Assembly: GCA_019459525.1 (NCBI GenBank) | Contig: JAIBEY010000066.1 | Coordinates: forward strand, 124,001 to 188,000 | DNA from: Prolixibacteraceae bacterium | GTDB taxonomy: Bacteria; Bacteroidota; Bacteroidia; Bacteroidales; Prolixibacteraceae | Direction: 5' to 3' | Length of the DNA stretch: 64,000 nucleotides | Shown here: one piece after another, positions 1-8,456 of the stretch | How positions within the stretch are numbered: position 1 is the first letter of the stretch | How the letters are laid out: every line of letters begins with the position of its first letter | Made by a program: the position numbers and the translations under genes | The notes under the pieces: generated by a model | What the model saw: only the letters and a program-made list of their open reading frames with translations | The model's database searches: none | Told to the model about the DNA's origin: nothing

Positions 1-1
1 A

Positions 2-520
2 TACCTAAAAGACACAAACCGGTGGTCAGGATATTTTTCACTGGGGCTGGCATTTGTGGCTGTTTTGGGCTTTTTCATCCATGGCGAAGTAAGCAATGAT
101 ATGGAAAACCCAGAGTCCCTATACATCGGCTTAGTTATTGGCGGCATGTTTCTTCTCATTGCCTTTTACCAGGTTACAGCCCGAAACAGAAGTAAAACAT
201 GGGATGGAACTGTAATCGATAAAAAAAACATTAAAAAGCAGAGGCATGATAAGTATCAGGATCGTTGGATTGACTATCTGGAATATAAAGTAACAATAAA
301 AGCTGACAATGGTAAAACGCATGATTTAACCGCCGAAGACGACGACACCAAATACAATTACTATCAGATAGGCGACCGGGTAAGGCACCACAAAGGGCTG
401 AATTCATACGAGAAGCAGGACAAATCGGGCGACACTATTGTATTTTGCAATGCCTGCGCCAGCCTGAACGATATTAAAGAAGAGTTTTGTTTCCGATGCA
501 AATGCCCATTACTGAAATAA
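2..520 (+). CDS. Membrane-anchored protein with C-terminal zinc ribbon (5' partial)
   Basis: The frame is open to the left edge of the window, so the start lies outside; a GTG at 56 is only an internal candidate. The visible part has two hydrophobic segments (before position 100 and about 120-175), then a polar domain rich in Lys, Tyr and Asp, and ends with two CxxC pairs (CNAC and CFRC, the last 25 residues) that look like a small zinc ribbon. I do not recognise a named family. It is followed within 13 nt by another small membrane protein, and the three genes up to 1579 look like one transcription unit leading into the CstA transporter. Function unknown. Confidence 0.6.
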   Translation, partial: YLKDTNRWSGYFSLGLAFVAVLGFFIHGEVSNDMENPESLYIGLVIGGMFLLIAFYQVTARNRSKTWDGTVIDKKNIKKQRHDKYQDRWIDYLEYKVTIKADNGKTHDLTAEDDDTKYNYYQIGDRVRHHKGLNSYEKQDKSGDTIVFCNACASLNDIKEEFCFRCKCPLLK

Positions 521-533
521 AATTTTGACCATT

Positions 534-1085
534 ATGCCTGAAATTTCTGAGAAGCTTGAATGGACAACCCGTGTTCCTGTATTTCGCAACCCAATTATCC
601 TGAAACAACTGGGAATTGCAATTGGTATTCCTTTTGGAATACTGATTTTTATTTTGATAGTAACAAAAGCATATTACGCCCTGGGGCTCATTGCCGTTCT
701 GTTTCTTTTTACTTATCTGTTTATCCGTTTGGTATGGGGTGGAAAGTACGATGTCGGGTTCGAGTTGAACCGAACAGGAATACGCAATTACACACTAACG
801 AAGCAGTCAAACAAAAATCGTGTCATCAATATATTGGCTGTTGTTACAGGCTTACTCTCCGGAAAGCCAGCCGTGGCTGGTGCCGGAATACTTGCGCAGT
901 CAAGACAGGATGTACTGATTCGTTGGAGCAATATCAGGAAAGTCAGATTTTATCCGGAAAATCAAACCGTGATCATCAAAGGTGGCTTTGCTGAAAATAT
1001 TGCTGTTTTCTGCACCAGCGAAAACTATGCTGAAGTTGCTGCTTTTATTCAGTTAAAATTTCAAAATAAACAGATCATTCAGTAA
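534..1085 (+). CDS. Small membrane protein, unknown function
   Basis: This is a 183-residue protein read from ATG 534; a TTG at 525 in the same frame is less likely. After a short polar N-terminus it has two adjacent hydrophobic helices (roughly residues 22-65), followed by a soluble domain with alternating short beta-like stretches and the sequence WSNIRKVRFYPENQTVIIKGG, which could be a PH-like membrane-associated domain; this is inference. The gene starts 13 nt after the zinc-ribbon protein and ends 29 nt before the DUF3592-like gene, so the three are probably co-transcribed. No catalytic motif is visible. Confidence 0.6.
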   Translation: MPEISEKLEWTTRVPVFRNPIILKQLGIAIGIPFGILIFILIVTKAYYALGLIAVLFLFTYLFIRLVWGGKYDVGFELNRTGIRNYTLTKQSNKNRVINILAVVTGLLSGKPAVAGAGILAQSRQDVLIRWSNIRKVRFYPENQTVIIKGGFAENIAVFCTSENYAEVAAFIQLKFQNKQIIQ

Positions 1086-1114
1086 TATAAAAACTACTTA
1101 ATCCGAAACGAACG

Positions 1115-1579
1115 ATGTCAAAGCCCAATAGCAAATCCACCGAAGTACTAACACGCCTGTTCATTACAATGATTGGTGCTGCATTTGTGCTATGGGGTCT
1201 CTCAACCGTTGCGCTAGGATTTTTCGGAATAAAGGAAACCGCCGTAATTACTGATATCAGACGTGAACTTGGCGAACGAAATGAAGTTATGCCCGGCAGA
1301 TATACCTATTATATCAGTTACACTTTTACGTTGCCCAATGGCAATAAGATTGATGGGGCCTCCCGGAAAATCGGTAGCGCAATCTATCTGAAAGCAGATG
1401 GAAAATCAAAAACTACTATAAGGTATTTTTCTTTCTTTCCATCCGTCAACGCACTGGAGAAAGATACCAAACCTGGCTGGGGACAATTGATCCTTATTGC
1501 GATAGGATGTTTCCTGATATTTATAATAAACAGAAGTAAAAAGATTACGCTCAGGAAAATGAAGTCCAATGATGTATGA
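1115..1579 (+). CDS. DUF3592-like membrane protein
   Basis: A 154-residue protein with one transmembrane helix near the N-terminus (about residues 13-36), a soluble middle with beta-rich sequence (YTYYISYTFTLPNGNKIDG), and a second helix near residues 120-138. This arrangement, with the beta-rich insert between two helices, resembles the DUF3592 family, whose function is unknown. It closes a set of three small membrane protein genes and is followed 30 nt later by cstA. Assignment to DUF3592 is from memory of the family pattern and would need a profile search. Confidence 0.55.
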   Translation: MSKPNSKSTEVLTRLFITMIGAAFVLWGLSTVALGFFGIKETAVITDIRRELGERNEVMPGRYTYYISYTFTLPNGNKIDGASRKIGSAIYLKADGKSKTTIRYFSFFPSVNALEKDTKPGWGQLILIAIGCFLIFIINRSKKITLRKMKSNDV

Positions 1580-1609
1580 ATAAAAATTAATTTAATAACG
1601 CTATAGTAT

Positions 1610-3061
1610 ATGATTACCTTTTTTATTTCAATTGCACTACTGGTTCTTGGATACATTTTTTACAGTAAAGTGGCCGAACGCATTTTTGGAGCCGACGAAA
1701 AGCGTGAAACTCCTGCCATTAGTATGAAAGACAGCGTGGATTACATGCCCATGCCCAAATGGCGGACATTCCTCATCCAGTTTCTGAATATTGCCGGACT
1801 CGGACCCATTTTTGGAGCCGTAGCCGGGGCAATGTGGGGGCCGGTTGCCTTTTTGTGGATTGTCCTCGGTTCTATTTTTGCCGGAGCAGTACACGACTAT
1901 TTTTCCGGTATGCTTTCGGTGAAACACAAAGGACTGAGTATTCCGGAAATTGTAGGAATTTACCTGGGAGTTAATACCAAACAGTTTATGCGTGGTTTTA
2001 CGGTTATACTGATGGTTATTGTTGGAGCGGTTTTCATTATGGGACCGGCAAAGATTCTGGCCAGCCTGACTCCCGAAAACCTGACGATGACCTTCTGGGT
2101 TTGGGTAGTTTTCGTTTACTACGTGTTGGCCACTATGCTGCCCATCGATAAAATTATTGGAAAGATCTATCCGGTTTTTGGTTTTGCGCTGCTGTTTATG
2201 GCCGTAGGTTTAACTATTGCGCTGTTTGTTAAAGGTTATCATATTCCGGAACTGAATTTGGCGAACCTGACGAATTTCCATACTGAACCCGAAAAATTCC
2301 CTATTTTCCCAATGATGTTTATCACCATCGCCTGTGGCGCAATTTCCGGCTTCCATGCCACCCAGTCACCATTGATGGCTCGTTGCATTACCAACGAAAA
2401 GCAAGGGCGTGGAGTGTTTTACGGAGCTATGATTACCGAAGGTATTGTGGCCCTGATTTGGGCGGCCATCGGAATGGCGTTTTATGGCGGCGTTGGTCCA
2501 CTCAATGAAGTAATGGTTGCCAATAAAGGAAATGCAGCCTTTGTGGTGAACGAAATTTCGAATTCGTTACTCGGCAAACTGGGCGGTGCATTGGCATTAC
2601 TCGGGGTGGTTGCCGCACCAATCACTTCCGGAGACACGGCTTTTCGCAGTGCGCGTCTAATTGTAGCCGATTTTCTGAATTTCAAACAGGGGCCGATCAA
2701 AAACAGACTGATCATAAGTATTCCATTGTTTGCGGTAGGATTTGGCCTGACTTTAGTTGATTTTGCTGTAATCTGGCGTTATTTTGCCTGGTCGAACCAA
2801 ACTTTGGCGATGATCGTTCTTTGGGCCATCACGGTTTATCTGGCTAAGGAAAAGAAATTCTACTGGATTACATTGATTCCGGCGCTGTTTATGACCACCG
2901 TTATAACCAGCTACCTGTTTTTTGCTCCTGAAGGATTTGGATTATCGTATATGATTTCACTTTCAGTCGGGTTAATTGCTGCGCTGGGAGCTGCTATCCT
3001 GTTTTTCCTGAAACTGGACAAAAGCAAACTAATTCCTGAAACGATTACCGTAAGGGATTAA
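1610..3061 (+). CDS. cstA: Carbon starvation protein A family transporter (short form)
   Basis: The 483-residue product is an integral membrane protein with about a dozen hydrophobic segments. The stretch PKWRTFLIQFLNIAGLGPI followed by GAVAGAMWGPVAF and GAVHDYFSGMLSVKHKGLSIPE is the conserved CstA core; a later stretch reads GAISGFHATQSPLMARC. CstA proteins take up peptides or pyruvate in other bacteria, and the E. coli protein is about 700 residues; this shorter form is common in Bacteroidota. The substrate here is not shown by sequence. Expression on nutrient limitation is expected from the family only. A strong hairpin terminator follows at 3085. Confidence 0.85.
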   Translation: MITFFISIALLVLGYIFYSKVAERIFGADEKRETPAISMKDSVDYMPMPKWRTFLIQFLNIAGLGPIFGAVAGAMWGPVAFLWIVLGSIFAGAVHDYFSGMLSVKHKGLSIPEIVGIYLGVNTKQFMRGFTVILMVIVGAVFIMGPAKILASLTPENLTMTFWVWVVFVYYVLATMLPIDKIIGKIYPVFGFALLFMAVGLTIALFVKGYHIPELNLANLTNFHTEPEKFPIFPMMFITIACGAISGFHATQSPLMARCITNEKQGRGVFYGAMITEGIVALIWAAIGMAFYGGVGPLNEVMVANKGNAAFVVNEISNSLLGKLGGALALLGVVAAPITSGDTAFRSARLIVADFLNFKQGPIKNRLIISIPLFAVGFGLTLVDFAVIWRYFAWSNQTLAMIVLWAITVYLAKEKKFYWITLIPALFMTTVITSYLFFAPEGFGLSYMISLSVGLIAALGAAILFFLKLDKSKLIPETITVRD

Positions 3062-3084
3062 TTCTATACTTTAATAACAAAAGG

Positions 3085-3121
3085 AACACCCTCAATTCGC
3101 ATCTGGCAAATTGAGGGTGTT
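3085..3121. terminator. Bidirectional hairpin terminator between cstA and asnB
   Basis: A perfect 13-bp inverted repeat (AACACCCTCAATT at 3085-3097 and its complement at 3109-3121) with an 11-nt loop lies between two converging genes, 23 nt after the cstA stop and 27 nt after the asnB stop. There are T/A-rich flanks on both sides, so it can serve both strands. Confidence 0.8.
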
Positions 3122-3148
3122 ATTATTCATTCCTAAAATAAAAAATTC

Positions 3149-4825
3149 CTATCCTTTATTTTCATATCCTTCCAAATGGACACTACCCACCGAACGCCCC
3201 GAAGGATCGGCATTGTTCTTAAAGCTGGCATCCCACTCCAACGCGATAGGCGTACTACAGGCAATTGATGGCACTGAAGGCACACAACTTGCAGCAGAGT
3301 CTGACGGGAAATGTTCGGTAAATATCGAGCGGTAGAAGTACTCTTCTTTCGACATCGGTGTGTTGATCGGGAACCGGAATTTAGCCGTGTTCATCATCTC
3401 ATCGGTCACTTTTTCGGCAACCATTAATTTCAGTGAGTCAATCCAGTTGTAGCCAACGCCATCCGAAAATTGCTCCTTTTGGCGCCATGCAACACTTTCG
3501 GGCAAATAATCTTCAAATGCTTTGCGGACAACCCATTTTTCCATGCGTCCGTTTTTAGCCATTTTTTCTTCCGGATTAATTCGCATGGCCACATCCAAAA
3601 ATTCTTTATCGAGGAACGGAACACGACCTTCAACTCCCCAAGCTGCCAATGACTTGTTGGCACGTAAACAATCGTACAAATGCAATTTGCCCAGTTTACG
3701 AACGGTTTCTTCATGGAATGCCCGGGCATTAGGCGCTTTGTGAAAGTACAGGTAACCACCGAAAATTTCGTCAGCTCCTTCGCCCGAAAGCACCATTTTT
3801 ACCCCCATCGATTTAATTACCCTTGATAACAAGTACATGGGTGTTGAAGCACGAACGGTTGTTACATCGTAAGTTTCGAGGTGATAAATCACATCGCGGA
3901 TAGCATCCAATCCTTCCTGAACTGTAAAATGGATTTGGTGGTGAACGGTTCCAATGTGATCGGCCACTTTTTTAGCAGCAGCCAAATCGGGCGACCCAAT
4001 CAAGCCAACAGCAAAAGAATGCAATTGAGGCCAGTAAGCCTGCTCATTATCTTTCGATTCGACACGGAATGCTGCGTATTTTTTGGCAATGGCTGAAATT
4101 ACAGAAGAATCGAGCCCTCCGGAAAGTAAAACGCCATAGGGTACGTCTGACATTAATTGACGGTGCACGGCATCTTCAAGCGCCTTTCTTAATTCCGCAA
4201 TATCAAATCCGTTATCTTTAACGGCATCGTACGACTGCCACTCCCTTTCGTACCAGGTTTTTACTTCACCATCAGGGCTATATAAATATTTCCCGGGCAA
4301 AAATTCTTCAATTACACTACAGTGGCCTTCCAGTGATTTCAATTCCGAAGCCACATAATAATTACCAGATTTGTCCCATCCCTGATACAAAGGAATGATT
4401 CCGATATGGTCACGGGCAATCAGGTAAACATCTTTTTCCAGATCGTACAAAGCAAATGCAAAAATACCATTCAAATCTTCGATAAAGTCAGCGCCTTTCT
4501 CGCGATACAAAGCCAGTATGACTTCGCAGTCCGACATGGTCATGAATTCATAGGAATCACCAATTCTTTTCCTGATTTCCATATGATTATAAATTTCGCC
4601 ATTAACAGCCAAAACCAGCTTCCCGTCTTTACTGTATAAAGGCTGGCCACCTGATTCAGGATCTACAATCGATAAACGTTCGTGTGAGAGGATGGCCTTA
4701 TCGCACGAAAAAATGCCGGACCAATCCGGACCACGATGGCGAATTTTTTTCGACATCTTCAAAACCTGAGGACGCAATTCCTGCGCAGGAACTTTCAAAT
4801 CAAATACACCTACAAATCCACACAT
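3149..4825 (-). CDS. asnB: Asparagine synthase B, glutamine-hydrolysing
   Basis: This 558-residue enzyme makes asparagine from aspartate, glutamine and ATP. The start at 4825 was chosen because it gives Met-Cys, the Cys becoming the N-terminal nucleophile of the class II glutaminase domain; the upstream in-frame extension lacks family similarity. Seen in order: Cys2, RLSIVD (50-55), NGEIYN (75-80), and the ATP pyrophosphatase loop SGGLDSS at 235-241. The C-terminus (CVPSVPSIACSTPIALEWD then DPSGR) closely follows the E. coli AsnB pattern, and the length matches. It is monocistronic, with a 375-base leader region upstream. Confidence 0.95.
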   Translation of the reverse strand: MCGFVGVFDLKVPAQELRPQVLKMSKKIRHRGPDWSGIFSCDKAILSHERLSIVDPESGGQPLYSKDGKLVLAVNGEIYNHMEIRKRIGDSYEFMTMSDCEVILALYREKGADFIEDLNGIFAFALYDLEKDVYLIARDHIGIIPLYQGWDKSGNYYVASELKSLEGHCSVIEEFLPGKYLYSPDGEVKTWYEREWQSYDAVKDNGFDIAELRKALEDAVHRQLMSDVPYGVLLSGGLDSSVISAIAKKYAAFRVESKDNEQAYWPQLHSFAVGLIGSPDLAAAKKVADHIGTVHHQIHFTVQEGLDAIRDVIYHLETYDVTTVRASTPMYLLSRVIKSMGVKMVLSGEGADEIFGGYLYFHKAPNARAFHEETVRKLGKLHLYDCLRANKSLAAWGVEGRVPFLDKEFLDVAMRINPEEKMAKNGRMEKWVVRKAFEDYLPESVAWRQKEQFSDGVGYNWIDSLKLMVAEKVTDEMMNTAKFRFPINTPMSKEEYFYRSIFTEHFPSDSAASCVPSVPSIACSTPIALEWDASFKNNADPSGRSVGSVHLEGYENKG

Positions 4826-5148
4826 AATATTTCGTTTTAAATATGATCGTATCCACAAATTATTTGAGTTCAAAAATAGTCAAATTGATCAATTTTTAAA
4901 ATAATAGCTGACATTTTTCTACTTTATAGAATAAATACTATCAAATACATCAAATTTAGTATCATTTACTAAAATAGATAAAATGCAATTTCAGGCAACA
5001 CTCCCCATGTAAATTCACCGAATCTTCGAAAAATATTTCATTTCGATCAATCACCCCCATTTCTGAATTGCGAACAACAAAAAATAGTGCGCATTTTTTG
5101 ATATACCTGCCCAAAGTAATTTCGTTTCAAAAAATGGCCGAAAAATAA
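4826..5148. other. AT-rich leader region upstream of asnB
   Basis: No gene is visible in this stretch. It contains two exact -7 promoter matches reading toward asnB: TATTTTTG (complement of 4871-4878) and TAAATTTG (complement of 4951-4958). Neither has a TTG at the usual 19-21 nt upstream distance, so the true start of transcription is uncertain. No riboswitch-like conserved structure was recognised. Confidence 0.4.
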
Positions 5149-5176
5149 AAAAGACAGTCAAAAATGACTGTCTTTT
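5149..5176 (-). terminator. Terminator after ychF
   Basis: A perfect 12-bp stem (AAAAGACAGTCA at 5149-5160, TGACTGTCTTTT at 5165-5176) with a 4-nt loop lies 24 nt past the ychF stop. On the minus strand it is followed by a T-rich run, as in a rho-independent terminator. Confidence 0.8.
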
Positions 5177-5200
5177 GGTATATCGAGTTAAAAATATCGT

Positions 5201-6301
5201 CTAAACATTAAATCTGAAGTGCATAATGTCGCCATCCTGAACCACATATTCTTTGCCTTCAATAGCCATTTTACCTGCTTCTTTACAGGCTTGTTCCGAT
5301 CCGAGTGCAATAAAGTCGGCATATTTAATTACTTCAGCCCGAATAAACCCCTTTTCAAAATCGGTATGAATAACTCCCGCAGCCTGAGGCGCCTTAAATC
5401 CGCGTTTGTAAGTCCAGGCCCTTACTTCTTTTACACCGGCAGTGAAATAAGTTTCGAGCTTAAGCAACTTGTATGCTGTTTTAATCAGTTTATTCACGCC
5501 CGACTCCTGCAATCCGAGGTCTTCCAAAAACATCTGACGTTCTTCAAAACTTTCCAGGTCAGCAATATCAGCTTCTGTAGCTGCGGCAATCATGAGCATT
5601 TCTGCATTCTCATCTTTTATGGCTTCTTTCACAGCTTCCACATAGGCATTCCCCGTAACAACAGATGCTTCATCCACATTACAAACATAAAGGATTGGTT
5701 TGTTGGTCAACAACTGAAGGTCTTTAACCAATTTGACATCCTGATCATCGATTTCGACCGTGCGAGCCGACTTTCCCTGAACCAAAACATCTTTATAGGT
5801 AGAAAGAATTTTGTACATCCGTTTGGCCTCAATGTCGTTTCCGGCCTTAGCCTGTTTCTCCACTTTGGCAATGCGGCTTTCTACCGTTTCCAAATCCTTT
5901 AACTGAAGCTCAATATCGATGGTTTCTTTATCACGCACCGGATTGATGGTATGATCAACATGGGTAATATTATCATTGTCAAAACATCTCAGCACATGTA
6001 TAATAGCATCGGTTTCCCTGATGTTACCCAGAAACTTGTTGCCCAGGCCTTCGCCCTTACTCGCACCTTTCACCAAACCGGCAATATCAACGATTTCAAC
6101 AGTGGTTGGAACCACACGTTCCGGGCGGACCAGCTCTTCTAGCTTGATTAACCGATCATCAGGAACAGTAATCACCCCTAAATTAGGTTCGATGGTGCAA
6201 AACGGGAAGTTTGCTGATTGCGCCTTTGCATTCGACAAACAATTAAAAAGTGTCGATTTCCCGACATTGGGCATTCCTACTATCCCACACTGTAAAGCCA
6301 T
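5201..6301 (-). CDS. ychF: Redox-regulated ATPase/GTPase YchF (Obg family)
   Basis: A 366-residue protein with the P-loop GMPNVGKS at 9-16, the G3 region VDIAG around 71-75, and NVDE at 208-211 in place of the usual NKxD; the Glu in this motif is the feature that makes YchF prefer ATP over GTP. A coiled-coil region (about 130-165) and a C-terminal TGS domain (about 281-364) complete the family architecture and the length is standard. YchF binds ribosomes and is linked to stress responses in other bacteria. An exact -7 match TATCTTTG (complement of 6328-6335) lies just upstream. Confidence 0.95.
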   Translation of the reverse strand: MALQCGIVGMPNVGKSTLFNCLSNAKAQSANFPFCTIEPNLGVITVPDDRLIKLEELVRPERVVPTTVEIVDIAGLVKGASKGEGLGNKFLGNIRETDAIIHVLRCFDNDNITHVDHTINPVRDKETIDIELQLKDLETVESRIAKVEKQAKAGNDIEAKRMYKILSTYKDVLVQGKSARTVEIDDQDVKLVKDLQLLTNKPILYVCNVDEASVVTGNAYVEAVKEAIKDENAEMLMIAAATEADIADLESFEERQMFLEDLGLQESGVNKLIKTAYKLLKLETYFTAGVKEVRAWTYKRGFKAPQAAGVIHTDFEKGFIRAEVIKYADFIALGSEQACKEAGKMAIEGKEYVVQDGDIMHFRFNV

Positions 6302-6327
6302 GCTTTCTTAATTTTTAAATTTTGGTG

Positions 6328-6335
6328 CAAAGATA
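6328..6335 (-). promoter_or_regulatory. Putative -7 promoter element for ychF
   Basis: TATCTTTG on the minus strand matches the Bacteroidetes -7 consensus TAnnTTTG and lies 26 nt before the ychF ATG. No TTG is present at the usual -33 distance, so the call rests on the -7 element alone. Confidence 0.4.
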
Positions 6336-6459
6336 ATCGAATCGGCAAACTTTGCAGCATTTAAAATTTGCTACCTGTTTTTATAACTTATTTATCTTCA
6401 ATATACAGGTAAGAGCCAAGATTTATCAACACAATGGGAGATAATAATTTCGGGTTTAT

Positions 6460-6467
6460 TACTTTTG
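6460..6467 (+). promoter_or_regulatory. Putative -7 promoter element for the Nudix-fold regulator
   Basis: TACTTTTG matches TAnnTTTG exactly and lies 19 nt before the ATG at 6487. No clear -33 TTG is seen. If it is used, the messenger would have a very short leader. Confidence 0.4.
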
Positions 6468-6486
6468 CAGGCAAAGCCGTTTACTT

Positions 6487-7236
6487 ATGATCTTAAATTC
6501 AATTTCAGTCGATTGTGTCATTTTTGGATTCGATAAATCCGGTTTATCTGTACTGCTCAACCAGATCGATAAAGACGCACTCAGAAAATCGCTTCCGGAA
6601 CAAATAAGCTCTGACCAGATTAAGCAACTCTACGAAAAACATCCGGTTTTAACCAGCGATATTTACTGGAGCCTTTTTGGAGGGCATGTTCCCGAACAAC
6701 AGGATTTGGACGAATTTGCGAAAACCCTGCTTTTTCAGGCTACCGGGCTAAACGATGTTTACCTCCAGCAAATCCATACGTTTGGCTCGCTCGAACGGGT
6801 ACCTTACACCCGGGTAATCACTGTAGGGTATTATGCCCTGATTAATCCGGATTATTATGACCTGAAACAATCGACCCTGGCCAAATCGTTGCAATGGTTT
6901 AACCTGAATGAATTGCCGCCACTTTGCTTCGATCACGACCAAATTATACAACAGGCTTTATTGAAATTACGGCGGGAGGTGATGTATCACCCTGTTGGGT
7001 TTCATCTTTTGCCCGATAAATTTACGCTGACAGAAATTCAGTCGCTCTACGAAGTCATCCTGAATAAAAAAATGGATACCCGGAACTTCAGAAAAAAGCT
7101 GGCTAAAATGGAATTACTCATCGATTCCGGAGAAAAACAGCAAAATGTTGCCCATCGTGCAGCCAAGTTGTACCAGTTCGATATCCAGGTTTACGAGAGA
7201 TTGAAAAAAGAAGGACTGAATTTCAGGATTGAATAG
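6487..7236 (+). CDS. Nudix-fold transcriptional regulator (NrtR-like), catalytically degenerate
   Basis: This 249-residue protein has an N-terminal Nudix-like domain (about 1-150) and a C-terminal winged-helix-like part (about 165-245, with FTLTEIQSLYEVILNKKMDTRNFRKKL). The Nudix box can be aligned from Gly66 to Gly87-Leu88, but every catalytic position is changed: expected Glu at 72 is Gln, Arg-Glu at 80-81 is Thr-Leu, and Glu-Glu at 84-85 is Gln-Ala. That pattern is known in NrtR/AraR-type regulators, where the Nudix fold senses a ligand (ADP-ribose or a sugar) and the C-terminal domain binds DNA. The ligand and target genes are not shown by the context; it stands alone, divergent from ychF. 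Confidence 0.8.
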   Translation: MILNSISVDCVIFGFDKSGLSVLLNQIDKDALRKSLPEQISSDQIKQLYEKHPVLTSDIYWSLFGGHVPEQQDLDEFAKTLLFQATGLNDVYLQQIHTFGSLERVPYTRVITVGYYALINPDYYDLKQSTLAKSLQWFNLNELPPLCFDHDQIIQQALLKLRREVMYHPVGFHLLPDKFTLTEIQSLYEVILNKKMDTRNFRKKLAKMELLIDSGEKQQNVAHRAAKLYQFDIQVYERLKKEGLNFRIE

Positions 7237-7265
7237 AAAAGTAATCAGTCTCGGACCATACATTT

Positions 7266-7294
7266 CTGAACACTGAGACTGAAAACTGAACACT
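7266..7294. repeat. Short word-like intergenic repeat (copy A)
   Basis: The sequence carries CTGAACACTGAGACTGAA at 7266-7283 followed by a partial second unit AACTGAACACT. The same 18 nt occurs, inverted, in the tandem repeat at 34226-34251. It lies between the Nudix regulator and the sigma factor. Confidence 0.6.
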
Positions 7295-7341
7295 CATACT
7301 GTCGAATTAAACCATTTCCATTTTACACCGTCTGACTACCA

Positions 7342-7917
7342 ATGATTGTTTCGGGTATGACCAATGACCAGCAGATAGTAGATAGCCTGAAAGATCCTGT
7401 CACAAAGGAGTTAGCATTCAGGCATCTGATTTCCAAATACAAGGAAAGGTTGTATTGGCACATCCGGAAAATCGTTTTGAACCACGACGATACCGACGAT
7501 GTTCTTCAGAATACATTCATCAAAATCTGGAATGGACTCGACTCGTTCAGGGCAGAATCGAGCCTTTTTACCTGGCTTTACCGGATTGCCACCAACGAAT
7601 CGATCACTTTCCTGAACCAACGAAAACGAAAAAACATGTCAAGCCTGACGGATGAAAATCAATACTTAATTGATAATCTGGAAGGTGACTCCTATTTTGA
7701 TGGAGATGAATGGCAAATGCTTCTGCAAAAAGCAGTTGCCACTTTACCTGACAAGCAGAGGCTGGTTTTTAATATGAAATATTTTGATGAAATCAAATAC
7801 GAGGATATGTCGGAAATCCTGGAGACTTCGGTGGGTGCGCTAAAAGCATCGTACCATCACGCGGTAAAAAAAGTGGAAGAATTTGTTAAATCGCACGAAA
7901 CCAGAATAGAACCCTGA
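7342..7917 (+). CDS. RNA polymerase sigma factor, ECF family (sigma-70)
   Basis: A 191-residue ECF sigma factor that redirects RNA polymerase. Region 2 is clear (about residues 22-95: DDTDDVLQNTFIKIW, then ESSLFTWLYRIATNESI), followed by a linker and region 4 (about 125-182: LPDKQRLVFNMKYFDEIKYEDMSEIL and the helix GALKASYHHAVKKVEEF). ATG 7342 and ATG 7357 are both possible starts; the second also fits. The next gene, 74 nt away, encodes a single-pass membrane protein in the position of an anti-sigma factor, and a small secreted protein follows, so the three probably form one envelope-response unit. Confidence 0.9.
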   Translation: MIVSGMTNDQQIVDSLKDPVTKELAFRHLISKYKERLYWHIRKIVLNHDDTDDVLQNTFIKIWNGLDSFRAESSLFTWLYRIATNESITFLNQRKRKNMSSLTDENQYLIDNLEGDSYFDGDEWQMLLQKAVATLPDKQRLVFNMKYFDEIKYEDMSEILETSVGALKASYHHAVKKVEEFVKSHETRIEP

Positions 7918-7991
7918 TTTCAGAAAATAAAGCATACCGAAAATTAAACTATTTGAAATTAAAGATGTCAAAGCCATATAATTAGAAGATC

Positions 7992-8450
7992 ATGTACGAA
8001 GAAAAAAATATGGAACCCGATTTTTTGAAACGGCCCAAAACAAATCCGTTTCGAACTCCCGACTATTACTTCGAATCGCTCGAAGACCGGGTTATGGGAA
8101 ATATTGAATATCAAAAAAAGAGAGAAAGTTCTTCAACCCGGATCATTCGCTTACTGAAGCCGGCACTGGGTTTGGCTGCGAGTTTTGCGCTTGTGTATGT
8201 ATTGGTATATTATCCAATTAACACGTTCCTGCTAAAAGATACCGCAAAAACTGCGGTTACCGATACGATAACGGCTGACTGGTTGAATGAGTATTCCATC
8301 AACTTAACATCGGTTGACGAAAACCTGATTGTGAACGCTATTTTCTCAGAGGATACCACCAATCTCGCAGAAACAAATCCGGATGAATTTCTGGCTTATC
8401 TTTCTACCGGGTTGAACGATGTTGAAATTTATTCTGAAATTCAAAATTAA
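7992..8450 (+). CDS. Single-pass membrane protein, candidate anti-sigma factor
   Basis: A 152-residue protein with a cytoplasmic N-terminal half (FLKRPKTNPFRTPDYYFESLEDRVM), one transmembrane helix at about residues 56-77, and a periplasmic tail with several Asp/Glu/Thr. ATG 7992 is used; ATG 8010 in the same frame is also possible. Position directly after an ECF sigma gene, together with this topology, suggests an anti-sigma factor, but no zinc-binding anti-sigma motif is visible, so the role is inferred from context. Confidence 0.65.
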   Translation: MYEEKNMEPDFLKRPKTNPFRTPDYYFESLEDRVMGNIEYQKKRESSSTRIIRLLKPALGLAASFALVYVLVYYPINTFLLKDTAKTAVTDTITADWLNEYSINLTSVDENLIVNAIFSEDTTNLAETNPDEFLAYLSTGLNDVEIYSEIQN

Positions 8451-8456
8451 AGAATC

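Noticed and set aside
560-994. 144-residue frame overlapping the membrane protein at 534-1085
   Set aside because: It is a different frame of the real gene, has many Cys and Trp residues and no family pattern.
4826-4873. N-terminal extension of asparagine synthase
   Set aside because: It would hide the catalytic N-terminal Cys, which must follow the initiator Met.
5219-5902. Long frame antisense to ychF (227 residues)
   Set aside because: It mirrors the ychF coding sequence on the other strand and has the usual low-complexity Phe-rich shadow composition.
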